Assembly (NCBI GenBank): GCA_014338005.1
Contig: QUBZ01000045.1
Span: 1-35,009 of the forward strand
Direction: 5' to 3'
DNA length: 35,009 bases
Origin: Chloroflexota bacterium
Lineage (GTDB): Bacteria > Chloroflexota > Anaerolineae > Aggregatilineales > Phototrophicaceae
Positions 33,371 to 35,009 of this stretch are shown in pieces; position 1 is the stretch's first letter, and each line of letters begins with the position of its first letter. The position numbers and the translations under genes were made by a program. The notes beneath the pieces are model-generated. The model was not told the DNA's origin, made no database searches, and saw only the letters and a list, made by a program, of their open reading frames with translations.

Positions 33371-34550
33371 TGTTATCGTTGTGGGGGCCGGCCCGGCGGG
33401 GGCGGCGGCGGCTTTGCGGGCGGCCCAGGCCGGCCTGGACGTGCTGCTGATCGAAAAACGCCAGGAAATCGGCGTGCCGGTGCGCTGCGGAGAGGCCACC
33501 GACATCGAGACGACCGAACGCTTCATGCCGCTGGACGCGCGTTACATCAACCGCTACATCAACCAGTACGCCATCGTCAGCGCGGCGGGCGACCGCGTGA
33601 TCGTGCCGCCCAGTTCGCCGACCATCATCATTGACCGGAAAGTGTTCGACGCGGCGCTGGCCCAGGAAGCAGCCCGCGCCGGGGCGGAGCTGCGCGTCAG
33701 CACGACGGCGGTCGGCCTGCTGCGGGAAAACGGCGCGGTGACGGGCGCGCGGCTTAAAAGCATGGGGCGCGCCTGCGAGGTGCGCGCTAAACTGGTGGTC
33801 GCCGCCGACGGTGTGGAGTCCCAGGTGGCGCGCTGGGCAGGGTTAAAAACCATCCCGCCGCTGGCCGATTATTACGTCGGCTTTCAGTTCACGCTCACCA
33901 ACTTGCGCGGGCGCTTCGACCCCGACCTGTGCGAATACCACGTCGGCAATGAAACCGTCGCGCCGGGGGGGTACGTGTGGGTGTTCCCCAAAAGTGAGGA
34001 CAGCGCCAACGTAGGTATCGTCATCCCGGCCAACCGCGCGCGCCCGGTCAGCGCGCAGGCATGGTTGGAGCGTTTTGTCGAGCGGTTTTATCCCGGCGCG
34101 GGCATTTTAAGCGTGGTGGCCGGGGGCATCCCCATTACGGGCGCGATCAAACAGATGGCCGCCGACGGACTGGTGGTTGTGGGCGACGCGGCGCACCAGG
34201 CCGACCCCTTAACGGCGGGCGGCATCAGCCTGGGCATGATGGGCGCGGAAATGGCGATGCAGGTGGCCGCTCCGGCCATCCGGCGCGGGGACGTGTCGGC
34301 GCGGGCGCTGCGGGAATACGAGGCGCTGTGGCATGAGCGATTCGGCAAAATGCACGGCGCGCTGTACGCGGTGCGGAAAATCCTGACGCGCATGGCCGAG
34401 GCCGATTTTAACAAATTGGTGGCGCAGGCGGCGCGGCTGCCGCTGGCGACCATGAACCATGCCGAACTGATGGCGCAGCTTTTGCGGGCGCACCCGGCGC
34501 TGCTGCTGGAAGCGCGCACGCTCATCACCACCGGGCTGCTGTTGAAATAA
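33354..34550 (+). CDS. Geranylgeranyl reductase family FAD-dependent oxidoreductase
   Basis: A 398-residue flavoprotein of the GGR/FixC-like family. The FAD ADP-binding motif is VIVVGAGPAGAAAAL (8-22). The family signature PGGYVWVFPK fits the P-G-x-Y-x-W-x-F-P pattern of geranylgeranyl reductases, and GDAAHQADPLTAGGISLGM binds the flavin. Members saturate double bonds of polyprenyl chains in chlorophylls, menaquinone or archaeal lipids; the substrate here is unknown. It overlaps the ferredoxin gene by 17 bp, consistent with ferredoxin-dependent reduction. It converges with the methyltransferase gene on the minus strand, leaving an 8-bp gap. Confidence 0.92.
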   Translation: MKTAYDVIVVGAGPAGAAAALRAAQAGLDVLLIEKRQEIGVPVRCGEATDIETTERFMPLDARYINRYINQYAIVSAAGDRVIVPPSSPTIIIDRKVFDAALAQEAARAGAELRVSTTAVGLLRENGAVTGARLKSMGRACEVRAKLVVAADGVESQVARWAGLKTIPPLADYYVGFQFTLTNLRGRFDPDLCEYHVGNETVAPGGYVWVFPKSEDSANVGIVIPANRARPVSAQAWLERFVERFYPGAGILSVVAGGIPITGAIKQMAADGLVVVGDAAHQADPLTAGGISLGMMGAEMAMQVAAPAIRRGDVSARALREYEALWHERFGKMHGALYAVRKILTRMAEADFNKLVAQAARLPLATMNHAELMAQLLRAHPALLLEARTLITTGLLLK

Positions 34551-34558
34551 GCGCGTTT

Positions 34559-34963
34559 TTAGGACGGCGGCGCGGTGTCGGCAGGCGTTTCGGCAGAGAC
34601 GGCGGCCTGCTGTGGCGCTTTCCGCCCCCAGGCAAAAAACGAATATTCGATCACCGGCTGGGCCAGTTTCAGCGTTTCGGCCATTTGCGCCGGGCGGTGC
34701 AGCTCGATGGATTCGTAGCCGGCGTCTGCCAGCAGCTGGCGGGCTTCCGCCTCGTTTTTGAGTTTGCACTTATAAATCCCGGCTTGGCGGCTGAACAACC
34801 CGGCCACCTGCTGTCCCTCGCCGCCGGGGCCTTCATCCCAGGGCAGATCGCAGACAAAACTACCACCCGGTTTGAGCGAGTTTCTGATATGATTCGCCAT
34901 GCGGATCACCTCATGGTCAAATGAAAACGGAATGACATAATGGACTTGGTAGGTATTTGTCAA
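34559..34963 (-). CDS. Class I SAM-dependent methyltransferase, 3' part only (partial)
   Basis: 134 residues from a TTG inside the terminal repeat; the frame stays open to the window edge, so the 5' end is missing. SLKPGGSFVCDLPWDE (from about residue 29) is the beta-5 region of a Rossmann methyltransferase, and VHYVIPFSFDHEVIRMANHI precedes it as in many LKPGG-type enzymes. The SAM-binding motif I, expected about 100 residues upstream, is absent. The switch into the repeat occurs exactly after residue 17, so the first 17 residues are repeat-encoded and may not be the native sequence. Methyl acceptor unknown. Confidence 0.65.
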   Translation of the reverse strand: MTNTYQVHYVIPFSFDHEVIRMANHIRNSLKPGGSFVCDLPWDEGPGGEGQQVAGLFSRQAGIYKCKLKNEAEARQLLADAGYESIELHRPAQMAETLKLAQPVIEYSFFAWGRKAPQQAAVSAETPADTAPPS

Positions 34964-35008
34964 TCCAGTCGAAATGAAAGAACGTGTTATCCAGATGAGC
35001 CTGAAAGG
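34913..35008. repeat. Terminal inverted repeat, right copy (96 bp)
   Basis: Exact reverse complement of 1-96. It begins within the methyltransferase gene at its residue 17 and runs to one base before the window end. An outward open frame starts with ATG at 34974 (MKERVIQMSLKG) and leaves the window; the left copy has the same frame pointing out of the other end. Confidence 0.95.
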
Positions 35009-35009
35009 C

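Noticed and set aside
1..35009. tRNA, rRNA or riboswitch genes
   Set aside because: No T-arm-like motif, rRNA segment or recognised riboswitch core was seen by eye; short RNAs could still be missed without a covariance search.
1..35009. Insertion sequence or prophage
   Set aside because: No transposase, integrase or phage structural gene is recognisable; only non-coding repeats suggest mobility.

Overview
This is a GC-rich window (roughly 60-65% G+C by eye) that reads as one contig-sized piece of a chromosome from an uncultured bacterium. Several traits fit Chloroflexota, most likely an Anaerolineae-like lineage: multi-GAF membrane histidine kinases, a DUF4013 membrane protein, PA14/SH3b export proteins, a caa3 oxidase cluster with two subunit III genes, and dispersed C-rich palindromic repeats. 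That assignment is inference from gene content, since no rRNA or tRNA gene was seen.

Layout. 1-96 and 34913-35008 are the same AT-rich sequence in inverted orientation. 104-2346 (minus strand) holds a phosphatase-acetyltransferase fusion flanked by two repeat copies, then dtd and a DinB-like gene in an overlapping pair. 2507-8318 (plus) encodes two large sensor histidine kinases in tandem with no response regulator. 8406-11360 is a single-chain MmeI-like restriction-modification enzyme with two in-frame palindromic insertions and a low-GC block in its specificity region. 11450-16083 (plus) is a surface-polysaccharide block: WlbA-like dehydrogenase, WlbB-like acetyltransferase, two paralogous glycosyltransferases and a DUF4013 protein. 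16068-19297 (minus) carries an SH3-like protein, a pentapeptide-repeat protein, a nucleotide-sugar epimerase/dehydratase and a secreted PA14-SH3b protein.

19492-21804 (plus) is a P1B-4-type metal ATPase with an unusual cysteine-rich N terminus. 21826-28588 (minus) is an aerobic terminal oxidase operon, read in the order subunit II with fused cytochrome c, subunit I (A2-type, YSHPAVY), a subunit III-like protein, an unknown polytopic protein, a second subunit III, and subunit IV, followed by a pteridine-reductase-like SDR whose catalytic Tyr is His. 28872-31254 (plus) has an FHA protein, a membrane-anchored FHA-TIR fusion and a lipoprotein. 31303-34550 (plus) has an acyl-CoA-synthetase-like ligase, a 2x[4Fe-4S] ferredoxin and an overlapping geranylgeranyl-reductase-family flavoprotein. 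The right end has the 3' part of a methyltransferase running into the terminal repeat.

The most unusual signals are the membrane FHA-TIR fusion with its FHA neighbour, the MmeI-like gene that has absorbed two palindromic elements in frame and appears to have a swapped recognition domain, the oxidase operon with an unknown membrane subunit between two subunit III genes, and the terminal inverted repeat. All domain calls come from reading motifs by eye; no database search was run.
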